DNA of 55,000 nt from Bacillus sp. HSf4 (GTDB lineage: Bacteria; Bacillota; Bacilli; Bacillales; Bacillaceae): NCBI RefSeq assembly GCF_029537375.1, contig NZ_CP120679.1, forward strand, positions 40,001 to 95,000, in the 5' to 3' direction. The translations under genes and the position numbers were made by a program. The notes beneath the pieces are model-generated. The model searched no databases. It had not been told where the DNA came from and saw only the letters and a list, made by a program, of their open reading frames with translations. Shown here piece by piece: positions 9,851-20,447 of this stretch (positions are counted from its first letter, which is position 1; every line of letters begins with the position of its first letter).

Positions 9851-10135
9851 TTATTTTTGAGATTGAAGTTGTGCTTGAATCTCGTTGATGATTTGCTCAG
9901 CGCCTTCTGGGCTAAGAACCAATTTACCGCCGGCAAGTTTAAGGTTGTCATCAGAAACTTCACCTGTTACTTGGCAAGTCATGTTTGGTTTATATTTTTT
10001 CAAGATGATTTTTTCGTCGTCAACATAGATTTCAAGAGCGTCTTTTTCTGCGATTCCAAGTGTACGGCGAAGTTCAATCGGAATCACCACGCGTCCTAGC
10101 TCATCAACTTTACGTACGATACCTGTAGATTTCAT
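9851..10135 (-). CDS. abrB: Transition-state regulator AbrB
   Basis: 94 residues. The N-terminal swapped-hairpin DNA-binding domain (STGIVRKVDELGRVVIPIEL, about residues 3-22, through about residue 50) and the C-terminal multimerisation domain are practically identical to B. subtilis AbrB; C at TCQVTGE is kept. AbrB represses many stationary-phase genes during growth, spoVG among them. The ATG at 10135 is preferred over the one at 10141 since GGGAGGAG (10143-10150) sits seven bases before it; the longer annotation would give 96 residues. It is transcribed on the minus strand from a sigma-A promoter with downstream Spo0A boxes. Confidence 0.97.
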   Translation of the reverse strand: MKSTGIVRKVDELGRVVIPIELRRTLGIAEKDALEIYVDDEKIILKKYKPNMTCQVTGEVSDDNLKLAGGKLVLSPEGAEQIINEIQAQLQSQK

Positions 10136-10182
10136 ATTCATTCTCCTCCCGAAAGATTCTTATTTTAATAGGTGTTATTATC

Positions 10183-10199
10183 TTCGTCATTATTCGACA
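10183..10199 (-). promoter_or_regulatory. Tandem Spo0A boxes in the abrB promoter
   Basis: On the minus strand TGTCGAA (10199-10193), the exact 0A box, is followed after three bases by TGACGAA (10189-10183). The two are one helical turn apart and lie downstream of the transcription start, as in the known Spo0A~P repression site of B. subtilis abrB. Confidence 0.85.
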
Positions 10200-10215
10200 A
10201 AATCCTTACAGTCCT

Positions 10216-10244
10216 AGCATAACAAGGTTTCCAATAAACGTCAA
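10216..10244 (-). promoter_or_regulatory. Sigma-A promoter of abrB
   Basis: Minus strand TTGACG (10244-10239), 17-bp spacer, TATGCT (10221-10216). The predicted start lies directly in front of the two Spo0A boxes, so Spo0A~P would block transcription. Confidence 0.8.
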
Positions 10245-10518
10245 TCATTTTCTTTTCTATTGATTGTAAAAATTACATCATATAGTCAAAAGACCTTGTG
10301 AGAATTGATTAAACAAGGGATTTGAAGATGATAAAACCAAGTTATAGTCTTGAAAAATGCCCTTAAATCAAGACTTTCGAACTAAGGTTTTTCTTCATAT
10401 CGATTATATACGACATTATTCGACAATGAAAGCATTTTTTTGTCGAAGTATAATTTTTCTTTTCAAATCAAAAATTGTAATCGACTGCATTCATTGTTTG
10501 TCGACAATGTATATTTTC
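10245..10518. other. AT-rich abrB-metS intergenic region with further Spo0A-box-like sites
   Basis: No convincing gene in this stretch. It is AT-rich and holds TTCGACA (10419-10425), TGTCGAA (10441-10447) and the palindrome TGTCGACA (10499-10506), the first two being exact 0A boxes in opposite orientation. They lie 13-100 bases upstream of the predicted metS -35 element and more than 170 bases upstream of the abrB promoter. Binding by Spo0A is not shown. Confidence 0.5.
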
Positions 10519-10546
10519 TTGAACTTAAAGGCTAAGATGGTATCAT
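10519..10546 (+). promoter_or_regulatory. Probable sigma-A promoter of metS
   Basis: TTGAAC (10519-10524), 16-bp spacer, TATCAT (10541-10546). Predicted transcription start near 10553, giving a leader of about 95 bases. Confidence 0.55.
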
Positions 10547-10595
10547 ATATAGAGGGATTATATATTGAGTATATAGTGAATGAATGCACATGCCG

Positions 10596-10622
10596 CTCTC
10601 GTCCTTTGGGCGGGAGTTTTTT
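10596..10622 (+). terminator. Intrinsic terminator in the metS leader (attenuator)
   Basis: Nine-base-pair stem CTCTCGTCC/GGGCGGGAG with two G-U pairs and a three-base loop, followed by six T. It lies between the predicted metS promoter and the ribosome binding site (10635-10640), so it would stop metS transcription unless bypassed. No T-box (AGGGTGGNACC) or S-box sequence is recognisable. Confidence 0.65.
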
Positions 10623-10632
10623 GACATTTTAA

Positions 10633-12636
<2,004 letters not shown>

Positions 12637-12649
12637 ATCAGACCAATAG

Positions 12650-12696
12650 CAAAAGGTGTTTCACGTGTAACATTTCGTCGAACACCTTTTGTTTTT
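12650..12696 (+). terminator. Rho-independent terminator of metS
   Basis: Stem CAAAAGGTGTT/AACACCTTTTG (11 bp) around a 20-base loop, then TTTTT. Confidence 0.8.
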
Positions 12697-12729
12697 ATCG
12701 ACAACATTTATGAAAAAGGTGGCGTTTAC

Positions 12730-13497
12730 ATGTTATTTGACACACATGCACATTTAAATGCCGAGCAGTTCAACGACGATTTGGAAGACGTGATTGCCCG
12801 GGCAAAGAAAGAAGAAGTGGAACACATCGTAGTGGTCGGTTTTGACCGGCCGACGATTACGCGCGCAATGGAATTGATTGATGCTTATGATTTCATTTAT
12901 GCGGCAATCGGCTGGCACCCTGTTGATGCGATTGATATGACGGATGAGGACTTAGCATGGATCAAGAAGCTCTCGGCCCATGAAAAGGTTGTGGCGATTG
13001 GAGAAATGGGACTGGACTATCATTGGGATAAATCGCCGAAGGACGTTCAAAAAGAAGTGTTCAGAAAACAAATCGCATTGGCAAAAGAGGTCAACCTGCC
13101 GATCGTCATCCATAACCGCGAGGCAACTGAAGACGTTGTATCCATATTGCGCGAAGAAGGGGCGGAAAAAGTCGGCGGCATTATGCATTGCTTCACCGGG
13201 AGTGCCGAAATCGCCAAAGAATGCATCGATATGAATTTTTACCTATCTTTTGGCGGGCCGGTCACATTTAAAAATGCCAAAAAACCGAAAGAAGTTGTCA
13301 AACAAGTGCCGAACGATCGAATTTTGATCGAGACGGATTGCCCGTTTTTGGCGCCTCATCCTTTTAGAGGAAAGCGTAATGAACCGAGCTATGTCAAGCT
13401 TGTCGCTGAGCAGATTGCTGAACTGAAAGGGCTGACTTATGAGGAAGTGGCAGCTTTTACTACAGAGAATGCAAAAAAACTTTTCGGCATTAACTGA
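12730..13497 (+). CDS. yabD: TatD family metal-dependent hydrolase YabD
   Basis: 255 residues, TIM-barrel. Metal ligands are readable: D-x-H-x-H in LFDTHAHLNA at the N-terminus, the glutamate in IGEMGLDYH, histidines in PIVIHNREA and GIMHCFTGS, and aspartate in LIETDCPFLAPHP. TatD enzymes have DNase/3'-5' exonuclease and also D-aminoacyl hydrolase-like activities; the physiological substrate here is not known from sequence. AAAAGGTGG precedes the ATG by nine bases. It stands between the metS terminator and the yabE promoter. Confidence 0.93.
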   Translation: MLFDTHAHLNAEQFNDDLEDVIARAKKEEVEHIVVVGFDRPTITRAMELIDAYDFIYAAIGWHPVDAIDMTDEDLAWIKKLSAHEKVVAIGEMGLDYHWDKSPKDVQKEVFRKQIALAKEVNLPIVIHNREATEDVVSILREEGAEKVGGIMHCFTGSAEIAKECIDMNFYLSFGGPVTFKNAKKPKEVVKQVPNDRILIETDCPFLAPHPFRGKRNEPSYVKLVAEQIAELKGLTYEEVAAFTTENAKKLFGIN

Positions 13498-13674
13498 CAG
13501 CATTTGATATCGACCTGTGGGCAAGCTTGTCTTTTCGGGAGAAGGTTCTCAAAAGTTCTACATGTCTGTTTACACTCATAGGATATCTGTGTCGACAAGT
13601 CTTTCTTTCTTTTATGAGGGTGTTTTCCCATAATAAAAGAGATGGCGGGCTTGCGGAGAAAATAGAGAGGAGGG

Positions 13675-13703
13675 TTGACAGGCTTGTAGATACTCTATAT
13701 AAT
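13675..13703 (+). promoter_or_regulatory. Consensus sigma-A promoter of yabE
   Basis: TTGACA (13675-13680), exactly 17 bp, TATAAT (13698-13703): a perfect sigma-A consensus, rare in this window. The start of transcription would be near 13710, only a few bases before the ribosome binding site AAGGAGG (13716-13722). Upstream at 13608-13640 lies an 8-bp inverted repeat TCTTTTAT/ATAAAAGA without T run. Confidence 0.85.
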
Positions 13704-13742
13704 CTCCCCGAGGAGAAGGAGGCGTTTTTCATCATACAAAAA

Positions 13743-14942
13743 ATGAAAAAGCTGTTTTCCGTAAAGCTTAGCAAAAGCAGATGGATACTGGTTGCTGCTG
13801 GACTGCTAGTGGCAGGAAGCGGAACTGCTTACGGAGTACATGAGCTCGCTAAACAGCAAGTCTCAATATCTATTAACGGGAAAAAGCAGGATGTTCGCAC
13901 GCATGCTAAAACCGTAGGCGAGCTGCTGAAAAGTTTGGATATTGAAACGAGGAAAGAAGATCTTATTTCTCCCGCTGAAAATACAAAAATCACGGGCAAC
14001 ATGAACATTGAGTATGTTGCTGCCAAGCCCGTTCAGTTGACGATAAACGGGAAGGAAAAGAAAATATGGACAACAGCGGGTACAGTCGGAAAGCTTCTGA
14101 AAGATTTAAATCTTGAGTTGGCGGAACACGATCAAATTAACCCCTCAGTTGATAAAGAAATAAAAAAAGATATGAAGCTGACTTTGCAAAGGGCTTTTAA
14201 AGTAACCGTAAAGGATGCCGGTAAACATAAAGATATATGGACAACTTCGACTACGGTCGCTGACTTTTTAAAACAACATAAGATCAGCATAAGCGATAAG
14301 GATGAAGTCAAGCCTGCACTAGACAAGAAGCTGACGAAAGATCAGGCTGACGTTTACATCACCCGTATCAAAAAAGTCACCGATGTAGTGGAAGAAAAGA
14401 TCCCTTTTGACGTCCAGAAGAAAGAAGATTCATCTCTGGAGAAGGGCGAACAGAAGGTCGTTCAGCACGGCAAAGAAGGCAAGCTTAAAAAGCATTATGC
14501 CGTCGTGATGAAAAACGGCAAAGAAGTTTCCAGGGAATTGATTAAAGAGGAAACGACAGCAGAAAGCAAAGCCAAAGTGATCGCCGTCGGAACAAAACGA
14601 AAAGCAGTGGCGCAAGTCAGCGCGAATGTATCGCGCGGCAATCAATCCTCAGGAAAAGAATTTTATGTATCATCCACAGCGTATACTGCAAGCTGTAACG
14701 GATGCTCAGGCCATACTGCGACCGGCGTGAATTTGAAAAGCAATCCGGGCTCCAAGGTGATTGCTGTAGATCCAAGCGTCATTCCATTGGGCTCCAAAGT
14801 GCATGTAGAAGGCTACGGTTATGCGATCGCAGCCGATACGGGCTCAGCCATTAAAGGCCGCAAAATTGATGTATTCTTTCCGAACAAGTCCGCCGCTTAC
14901 CGGTGGGGGAACAAACGAGTTAAAATCAAGGTTTTGAACTAA
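13743..14942 (+). CDS. yabE: YabE, cell-wall protein with DUF348, G5 and 3D domains (Rpf/Sps family)
   Basis: 399 residues from the ATG at 13743. An N-terminal signal-anchor (ILVAAGLLVAGSGTAYGV, about 16-34) is followed by three DUF348 repeats (starting near VSISING, VQLTING and FKVTVKD), a G5 domain (ITRIKKVTDVVEEKIPFD onward) and a C-terminal 3D domain with the three conserved aspartates (IAVDPSVIPLG, IAADTGSAIKG, IDVFFP). The arrangement is that of secreted lytic transglycosylase-like autolysins of the Rpf/Sps group. Start choice is odd: the strong ribosome binding site ends 20 bases before this ATG, but only eight bases before an in-frame ATC at 13731. A longer open frame reaches back to 13527 but contains the promoter. 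A convergent ECF-sigma promoter suggests antisense control. Confidence 0.9.
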   Translation: MKKLFSVKLSKSRWILVAAGLLVAGSGTAYGVHELAKQQVSISINGKKQDVRTHAKTVGELLKSLDIETRKEDLISPAENTKITGNMNIEYVAAKPVQLTINGKEKKIWTTAGTVGKLLKDLNLELAEHDQINPSVDKEIKKDMKLTLQRAFKVTVKDAGKHKDIWTTSTTVADFLKQHKISISDKDEVKPALDKKLTKDQADVYITRIKKVTDVVEEKIPFDVQKKEDSSLEKGEQKVVQHGKEGKLKKHYAVVMKNGKEVSRELIKEETTAESKAKVIAVGTKRKAVAQVSANVSRGNQSSGKEFYVSSTAYTASCNGCSGHTATGVNLKSNPGSKVIAVDPSVIPLGSKVHVEGYGYAIAADTGSAIKGRKIDVFFPNKSAAYRWGNKRVKIKVLN

Positions 14943-14967
14943 ATATACTTATATTATTTTTAGCAAG

Positions 14968-14997
14968 CAGAGGGATTTTGCGCCCTCTGTTTTTTTG
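14968..14997 (+). terminator. Rho-independent terminator of yabE
   Basis: Stem CAGAGGG/CCCTCTG, eight-base loop, then eight T. The opposite strand lacks a T run, so it would not stop the antisense transcript. Confidence 0.88.
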
Positions 14998-15030
14998 GTT
15001 ATAATAGATCCATCTTGTTTCTCATCTAAT

Positions 15031-15058
15031 TAGACGGTTTTGTTACAAAAAGGTTTCA
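15031..15058 (-). promoter_or_regulatory. ECF-sigma (SigM/SigX/SigW type) promoter for an antisense RNA to yabE
   Basis: On the minus strand TGAAAC (15058-15053), 16-bp spacer, CGTCTA (15036-15031): a full match to the ECF consensus used by SigW, SigX and SigM. Transcription would run leftward into the 3' end of yabE. In B. subtilis an antisense RNA (S1025) driven by SigX and SigM covers yabE; this is the apparent counterpart. The 3' end cannot be placed from the sequence. Confidence 0.75.
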
Positions 15059-15106
15059 GTTTTTTTAAAAATGTAATATAAGGTTTTTCGACATTCGGAG
15101 GAAAAA

Positions 15107-16553
<1,447 letters not shown>

Positions 16554-16590
16554 ATGAAGCGCGGCGCACTGATGAGGCTTGCCAGCTGTT

Positions 16591-16619
16591 CACCACTTGA
16601 ACGGCAGGTACATAGGCTA
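16591..16619 (+). promoter_or_regulatory. Candidate sigma-K promoter of yabG
   Basis: CACC (16591-16594), 16-bp spacer, CATAGGCTA (16611-16619), agreeing with the sigma-K pattern (hACm, then CATAnnnTA). yabG is sigma-K dependent in B. subtilis. Confidence 0.55.
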
Positions 16620-16688
16620 AAGAAGCACCTTTATTATTGTTTTTTCGTTCATCATGATGGGGCTTAGTCTATGTGTGGAGTGAAAAGC

Positions 16689-17564
16689 ATGCAATTTAAA
16701 ATAGGCGATATGGTTGTCAGAAAATCCTATCGAAGGGATATATTATTTCGAATTATACGAATTGATCAATCGGCAAACGGTGATCCTGTCGCCGTATTGC
16801 ACGGAGATGAAGTCAGATTGATCGCTGATGCGAATTTGTCTGACCTGGAGATTGTGCGCGAGGCTGAGCGGCAGATGAGAAAGAGGGAGGAAGAATCAAA
16901 AATGAAGGAATCCCTCGATCTGCTTCGCCAGGATTATAAGCTTCTTCGCGACAAACACGAATACCGCGCCACAAATCAATACAGCACCCAACAGCAATAT
17001 TTCCATCTGCCTGGAAGGGTTTTGCATTTAGATGGCGATTCAGCTTATTTAAAAAAGTGCCTGACATTGTATGAAAAGATCGGCGTTCCAGTGTACGGGA
17101 TTCATTGTCATGAAAAGAAAATGTCTTCCGTTATTGAGGAGCTGATCGATGAATACCGTCCGGATCTCCTTGTCATCACCGGACATGATGCCTATTCAAA
17201 GCAAAAGGGCGATATCGACAATTTGGACGCTTACAGGCACACCAAAGATTTCATCGAAACTGTGCAAAAAGCGAGGAAAAAAATCCCCCATCTCGATCAG
17301 CTTGTCATTTTTGCCGGGGCGTGCCAGTCCCATTTTGAATCATTGATCAGAGCCGGGGCTAATTTTGCAAGCTCACCCTCAAGAGTCAACATCCATGCGC
17401 TTGATCCGGTTTATATTGTGGCAAAAATCAGCTTCACTCCGTTTATGGACCGCATCAACGTCTGGGAGGTGCTCAGGAATACCCTGACGCGGGAGAAAGG
17501 GCTCGGCGGCATTGAAACACGCGGTGTTTTAAGAATCGGGATGCCATATAAAGCAAACGATTAA
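16689..17564 (+). CDS. yabG: Sporulation-specific protease YabG
   Basis: 291 residues, soluble. YabG is a cysteine-type protease made in the mother cell that processes spore coat proteins (SpoIVA, SafA and others) and allows their cross-linking. The C-terminal two thirds are strongly conserved with B. subtilis: GIHCHEKKMSSVIEELIDEY, LLVITGHDAYSKQKG and FAGACQSHFESLIRAGANFA, the last containing the candidate catalytic cysteine. The start at 16689 has TGGAGTGA seven bases upstream; a GTG/ATG at 16671 lacks such a site. It is probably transcribed alone by sigma-K RNA polymerase. Confidence 0.93.
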   Translation: MQFKIGDMVVRKSYRRDILFRIIRIDQSANGDPVAVLHGDEVRLIADANLSDLEIVREAERQMRKREEESKMKESLDLLRQDYKLLRDKHEYRATNQYSTQQQYFHLPGRVLHLDGDSAYLKKCLTLYEKIGVPVYGIHCHEKKMSSVIEELIDEYRPDLLVITGHDAYSKQKGDIDNLDAYRHTKDFIETVQKARKKIPHLDQLVIFAGACQSHFESLIRAGANFASSPSRVNIHALDPVYIVAKISFTPFMDRINVWEVLRNTLTREKGLGGIETRGVLRIGMPYKAND

Positions 17565-17576
17565 AGGGTTGTCAGG

Positions 17577-17630
17577 ATGATCATCCACCTTGGCCCGGGA
17601 GGACATGCGGGTCCCTCAAGCGGTCTGTGA
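17577..17630 (+). CDS. Possible 17-residue peptide downstream of yabG
   Basis: An ATG 12 bases after the yabG stop opens a 17-codon frame rich in glycine, proline and serine (MIIHLGPGGHAGPSSGL), with AAAGGG (17563-17568) eight bases ahead and a terminator 33 bases after its stop. It would be cotranscribed with yabG in the sporulating mother cell. I do not recognise it; codon statistics cannot be judged at this length and it may be untranslated. Confidence 0.25.
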   Translation: MIIHLGPGGHAGPSSGL

Positions 17631-17662
17631 ACAGCGGAGAAATAAGCGTTTCTCAATAAGAT

Positions 17663-17690
17663 AAAAACCCGCCGCAAGTGCGGGTTTTTT
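17663..17690 (+). terminator. Rho-independent terminator after yabG
   Basis: Stem AAAAACCCGC/GCGGGTTTTT, seven-base loop, T run. The rest of the 324-base yabG-veg gap is AT-rich sequence (17700-17797) in front of the veg promoters. Confidence 0.88.
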
Positions 17691-17797
17691 GCTTCGCTTT
17701 TGAATAAATTTTCCCTTTTTTTAAAAAGCATACATAAATAAGCGAAAAATGAGGAAAATAAGGGAAAGTTGATGTAGAATTTGTCACAAATATTTTA

Positions 17798-17827
17798 TTG
17801 ACAGAGGCTTATGAACGTTGATATAAT
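17798..17827 (+). promoter_or_regulatory. Upstream veg promoter (sigma-A)
   Basis: TTGACA (17798-17803), 18-bp spacer, TATAAT (17822-17827), with A/T tracts upstream that could act as an UP element. Confidence 0.75.
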
Positions 17828-17838
17828 TTAAATTTTAT

Positions 17839-17867
17839 TTGACAAAAATGGGCTTCTGGTGTATACT
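17839..17867 (+). promoter_or_regulatory. Main veg promoter (sigma-A)
   Basis: TTGACA (17839-17844), 17-bp spacer, TATACT (17862-17867), preceded by an AT-rich stretch. The B. subtilis veg promoters are among the strongest known for vegetative RNA polymerase, and two tandem starts are known there as well. Confidence 0.88.
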
Positions 17868-17888
17868 GAATATAGTGAGGTGGATGCA

Positions 17889-18149
17889 ATGGCGAAAACG
17901 TTGTCCGATATTAAAAGATCGCTTGATGGACATTTGGGAAAAAGGCTGACGTTAAAAGCAAACGGAGGCCGCCGAAAAACGATTGAGCGTTCGGGCATTT
18001 TAGCTGAGACGTACCCTTCTGTTTTTGTGATACAACTAGATCAAGACGAGAACTCGTTTGAAAGAGTTTCATACAGTTATGCCGATATTCTTACTGAGAC
18101 GGTTGAGTTAAGATTTTCTGACGATAAAACGAGCTCAGTAGCCCTTTAA
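17889..18149 (+). CDS. veg: Veg protein, biofilm-stimulating factor
   Basis: 86 residues, almost identical to B. subtilis Veg ([37 protein letters not shown]). A small beta-rich cytoplasmic protein of the DUF1021 family; in B. subtilis it stimulates biofilm formation by acting on SinR. Start ATG at 17889 with GAGGTGG (17877-17883) upstream. Monocistronic between two strong promoters and a strong terminator. Confidence 0.95.
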   Translation: MAKTLSDIKRSLDGHLGKRLTLKANGGRRKTIERSGILAETYPSVFVIQLDQDENSFERVSYSYADILTETVELRFSDDKTSSVAL

Positions 18150-18150
18150 T

Positions 18151-18181
18151 AAGCAGTAAACGTCATGTTTACTGCTTTTTT
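18151..18181 (+). terminator. Rho-independent terminator of veg
   Basis: Perfect 11-bp stem AAGCAGTAAAC/GTTTACTGCTT, five-base loop, then TTTTTT. Confidence 0.93.
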
Positions 18182-18297
18182 GTTTTATCCAATATTTTTC
18201 GGGCAAGTTCTGCTAAAGATCAAGCAAAGCTAATGAATGTCACTCGTTTTATGATGAGTCAGACGAATGGTATGATACTTGAAAGGGGCTGTTTCGC

Positions 18298-18483
18298 ATG
18301 GGCAGACGTCGAAGCATCATGTCAGAGGAATTCAAAAATGAATTGGCTAAAGATCTTGGATTTTACGATACGGTAAAAACTGAGGGCTGGGGCGGAATTC
18401 GGGCCAGAGACGCCGGAAACATGGTGAAGAGGGCCATCGAATTAGCCGAACAGCAAATGGCTCAAAACAGACAAAATCAATAA
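18298..18483 (+). CDS. sspF: Small acid-soluble spore protein SspF (alpha/beta type)
   Basis: 61 residues, the normal length. Carries the alpha/beta SASP DNA-binding signature ([20 protein letters not shown] and [16 protein letters not shown]). These proteins coat spore DNA and protect it from UV and heat. The expected control is sigma-G in the forespore, but I could not align a convincing sigma-G promoter in the 147 bases upstream. AAAGGGG precedes the ATG by about ten bases. Monocistronic. Confidence 0.93.
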   Translation: MGRRRSIMSEEFKNELAKDLGFYDTVKTEGWGGIRARDAGNMVKRAIELAEQQMAQNRQNQ

Positions 18484-18495
18484 AACAGTGACAAC

Positions 18496-18522
18496 CGGAG
18501 GACAATTTGTCCTCCGTTTTTT
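18496..18522 (+). terminator. Rho-independent terminator of sspF
   Basis: Stem CGGAGGAC/GTCCTCCG, five-base loop, six T. Confidence 0.9.
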
Positions 18523-18621
18523 ATCAGGGCCTTTTACGAGGCGGCCATGCCTCTGCCAGCAGAGCTAAAAAAGCGGCGCCCTGCTGCTGTGCATGCATTT
18601 GTACGCCTGTACTTCAAAATA

Positions 18622-18630
18622 TGTTACAAT
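18622..18630 (+). promoter_or_regulatory. Extended -10 promoter of ispE
   Basis: TGTTACAAT is an extended -10 element (TGn-TACAAT). A -35 at a good distance is not evident; TTGTAC at 18599-18604 would need a 20-bp spacer. Confidence 0.45.
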
Positions 18631-18669
18631 GTGGATACTTATGTTTAGATGGAGAAGTAGGTGACTGGA

Positions 18670-19539
18670 TTGCGTATTTTAGAGAAGGCGCCGGCTAAAA
18701 TTAATTTGTCGCTCGACGTTCGCCGTAAACGTTCTGACGGGTATCACGAAGTTGAAATGGTGATGACAACGATCGATTTGGCGGATCGAATTGAATTAAC
18801 AGAGCTGGCAGAAGATAAAGTGACAGTATCTTCACATAACCGTTTTGTACCGGACGATCAGCGAAACCTTGCTTATCAGGCTGCGATGCTCATAAAAAAG
18901 CGTTACGCCATTACAAAAGGTGTTTCCATTTTCATCACAAAGGTCATTCCTGTGGCGGCAGGGCTCGCCGGAGGGAGCAGCGATGCAGCCGCTGTCCTCA
19001 GAGGTTTGAACCGCCTGTGGGATTTGAAGCTTTCTGTGAATGAACTGGCCGAGCTCGGTGCGGAAATCGGATCGGATGTCTCATTTTGCGTTCACGGGGG
19101 AACGGCTCTGGCAACAGGGCGGGGGGAAAAAATCCGCCACATCGGGACGCCGCCGCACTGCTGGGTTGTATTGGCGAAGCCGACGATCGGCGTATCAACC
19201 GCGGAAGTGTACAAGCAGCTGAAGCTCGACAAAATCGAACATCCGGATGTTCAAGGTATGATTTCTGCGATTGAAGAGAAAAATTTTCATAAAATGTGTG
19301 AAAAACTTGGGAATGTTCTCGAAACAGTCACATTGAACATGCACCCTGAAGTGGCGATGATAAAAAATCAAATGAAACGATTTGGCGCAGATGCGGTACT
19401 GATGAGCGGAAGCGGACCGACGGTGTTCGGACTGGTGCAGTATGAATCAAAAGTACAGAGAATTTACAACGGGTTAAGAGGGTTTTGCGATCAGGTATAT
19501 GCTGTCCGAATGATCGGAGAACAAAATGACCTTGATTAA
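18670..19539 (+). CDS. ispE: 4-diphosphocytidyl-2-C-methyl-D-erythritol kinase
   Basis: 289 residues. GHMP-superfamily kinase catalysing the ATP-dependent phosphorylation step of the non-mevalonate isoprenoid pathway. [11 protein letters not shown] at the N-terminus, the phosphate-binding loop [15 protein letters not shown] (from about residue 94) and [12 protein letters not shown] near the C-terminus are all intact. The TTG at 18670 is preferred over GTG at 18661: AAGTAGGTGA, one mismatch from the ideal ribosome binding site, ends five bases before it, and the length equals the B. subtilis protein. Confidence 0.95.
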   Translation: MRILEKAPAKINLSLDVRRKRSDGYHEVEMVMTTIDLADRIELTELAEDKVTVSSHNRFVPDDQRNLAYQAAMLIKKRYAITKGVSIFITKVIPVAAGLAGGSSDAAAVLRGLNRLWDLKLSVNELAELGAEIGSDVSFCVHGGTALATGRGEKIRHIGTPPHCWVVLAKPTIGVSTAEVYKQLKLDKIEHPDVQGMISAIEEKNFHKMCEKLGNVLETVTLNMHPEVAMIKNQMKRFGADAVLMSGSGPTVFGLVQYESKVQRIYNGLRGFCDQVYAVRMIGEQNDLD

Positions 19540-19583
19540 ATCCGTATGTTAAGTTATATTATTTTTAAAAATATTCGGATTTT
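19532..19583 (+). promoter_or_regulatory. purR promoter with two PurBox-like operators
   Basis: TTGATT (19532-19537), 18-bp spacer, TATATT (19556-19561). Two inverted PurBox-like sites flank the -10: AAATCCGTATGTT (19538-19550, partial match to AWWWCCGAACWWT) and, on the other strand, AAAATCCGAATATT (19583-19570, good match). This fits the known autoregulation of purR. Confidence 0.65.
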
Positions 19584-19595
19584 GGAGGTAAGTGC

Positions 19596-20429
19596 ATGAA
19601 GTTTCGTCGAAGCGGCAGATTGGTGGATCTGACAAATTATTTGTTGACCCATCCGCATGTCTTAGTGCCATTAACCTTCTTTTCAGAACGGTATCAATCT
19701 GCTAAATCATCAATTAGTGAAGATTTAACCATCATTAAGCAGACCTTCGAGCAGCAGGGAATCGGAACGCTTCAGACAGTGCCGGGAGCAGCGGGCGGTG
19801 TTAAATACATTCCAAAGGTTAAGCTTGATGAGGCAGCAGACTTTGTCAAAACACTCGGGGAGTCGTTGGTCGATTCAGAACGGATTTTGCCCGGCGGTTA
19901 TCTATATATGACGGACGTCCTCGGAAAGCCATCAGTGTTAACAAAGGCCGGGAAGATTTTTGCTTCAGCTTTTTCGGACAGGGAAATCGATGTCGTGATG
20001 ACGGTCGCCACGAAAGGCATTCCGCTGGCATATGCCGTAGCGAGTTATTTGGATGTGCCGACGGTCATCGTCAGGAAGGACAACAAGGTTACGGAAGGGT
20101 CAACGGTCAGCATCAATTATGTTTCAGGTTCATCCAACCGCATTCAGACGATGTCGCTTGCAAAACGCAGCTTGAAAACGGGTTCGCACGTGTTGATCAT
20201 CGATGATTTTATGAAAGCGGGCGGTACGATCAATGGCATGATCAATCTGCTGGATGAATTCAACGCTCATGTTGCAGGCATCGGCGTTCTTGTTGAAGCC
20301 CAGGGGGTGCAGGAGCGGCTTGTTGATGAGTATATGTCGCTTCTTACCCTTTCAGAAATCGATATAAAGGAAAAAAACGTAGAAATACAAAACGGAAATT
20401 TTCCGCGATTTTTTGAAGAAAATCAATAA
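19596..20429 (+). CDS. purR: Purine operon repressor PurR
   Basis: 277 residues. N-terminal winged-helix domain (to about residue 73, MKFRRSGRLVDLTNYLLTHP onward) fused to a phosphoribosyltransferase-like domain whose PRPP-binding motif is intact (VLIIDDFMKAGGT, D203 and D204). In B. subtilis PurR represses purine synthesis and transport genes; PRPP (or ppGpp on the same site) controls DNA binding. Eight residues shorter than I remember for B. subtilis, the difference being at the C-terminus. GGAGGT lies eight bases before the ATG. yabJ follows after 18 bases. Confidence 0.95.
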   Translation: MKFRRSGRLVDLTNYLLTHPHVLVPLTFFSERYQSAKSSISEDLTIIKQTFEQQGIGTLQTVPGAAGGVKYIPKVKLDEAADFVKTLGESLVDSERILPGGYLYMTDVLGKPSVLTKAGKIFASAFSDREIDVVMTVATKGIPLAYAVASYLDVPTVIVRKDNKVTEGSTVSINYVSGSSNRIQTMSLAKRSLKTGSHVLIIDDFMKAGGTINGMINLLDEFNAHVAGIGVLVEAQGVQERLVDEYMSLLTLSEIDIKEKNVEIQNGNFPRFFEENQ

Positions 20430-20447
20430 AGAATGGGGAGATTGAGA

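Noticed and set aside
10530..10622. T-box riboswitch in front of metS
   Set aside because: No AGGGTGGNACC box, no stem I elements, and the leader is only about 95 bases; only a terminator hairpin is seen.
10357..10632. 91-codon open frame in front of metS
   Set aside because: It crosses the predicted metS promoter and terminator, is very rich in Phe, Ile and Tyr codons from AT-rich DNA and has no ribosome binding site.
13527..13742. 72-codon upstream extension of the yabE frame
   Set aside because: The extension contains a perfect sigma-A promoter and no ribosome binding site at its ATG or later Met codons; a transcript from that promoter could not encode it.
18507..18698. Open frame of 63 codons between sspF and ispE
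   Set aside because: It starts inside the sspF terminator, has no ribosome binding site, carries an odd Cys-rich composition and runs into ispE in another frame; treated as chance.
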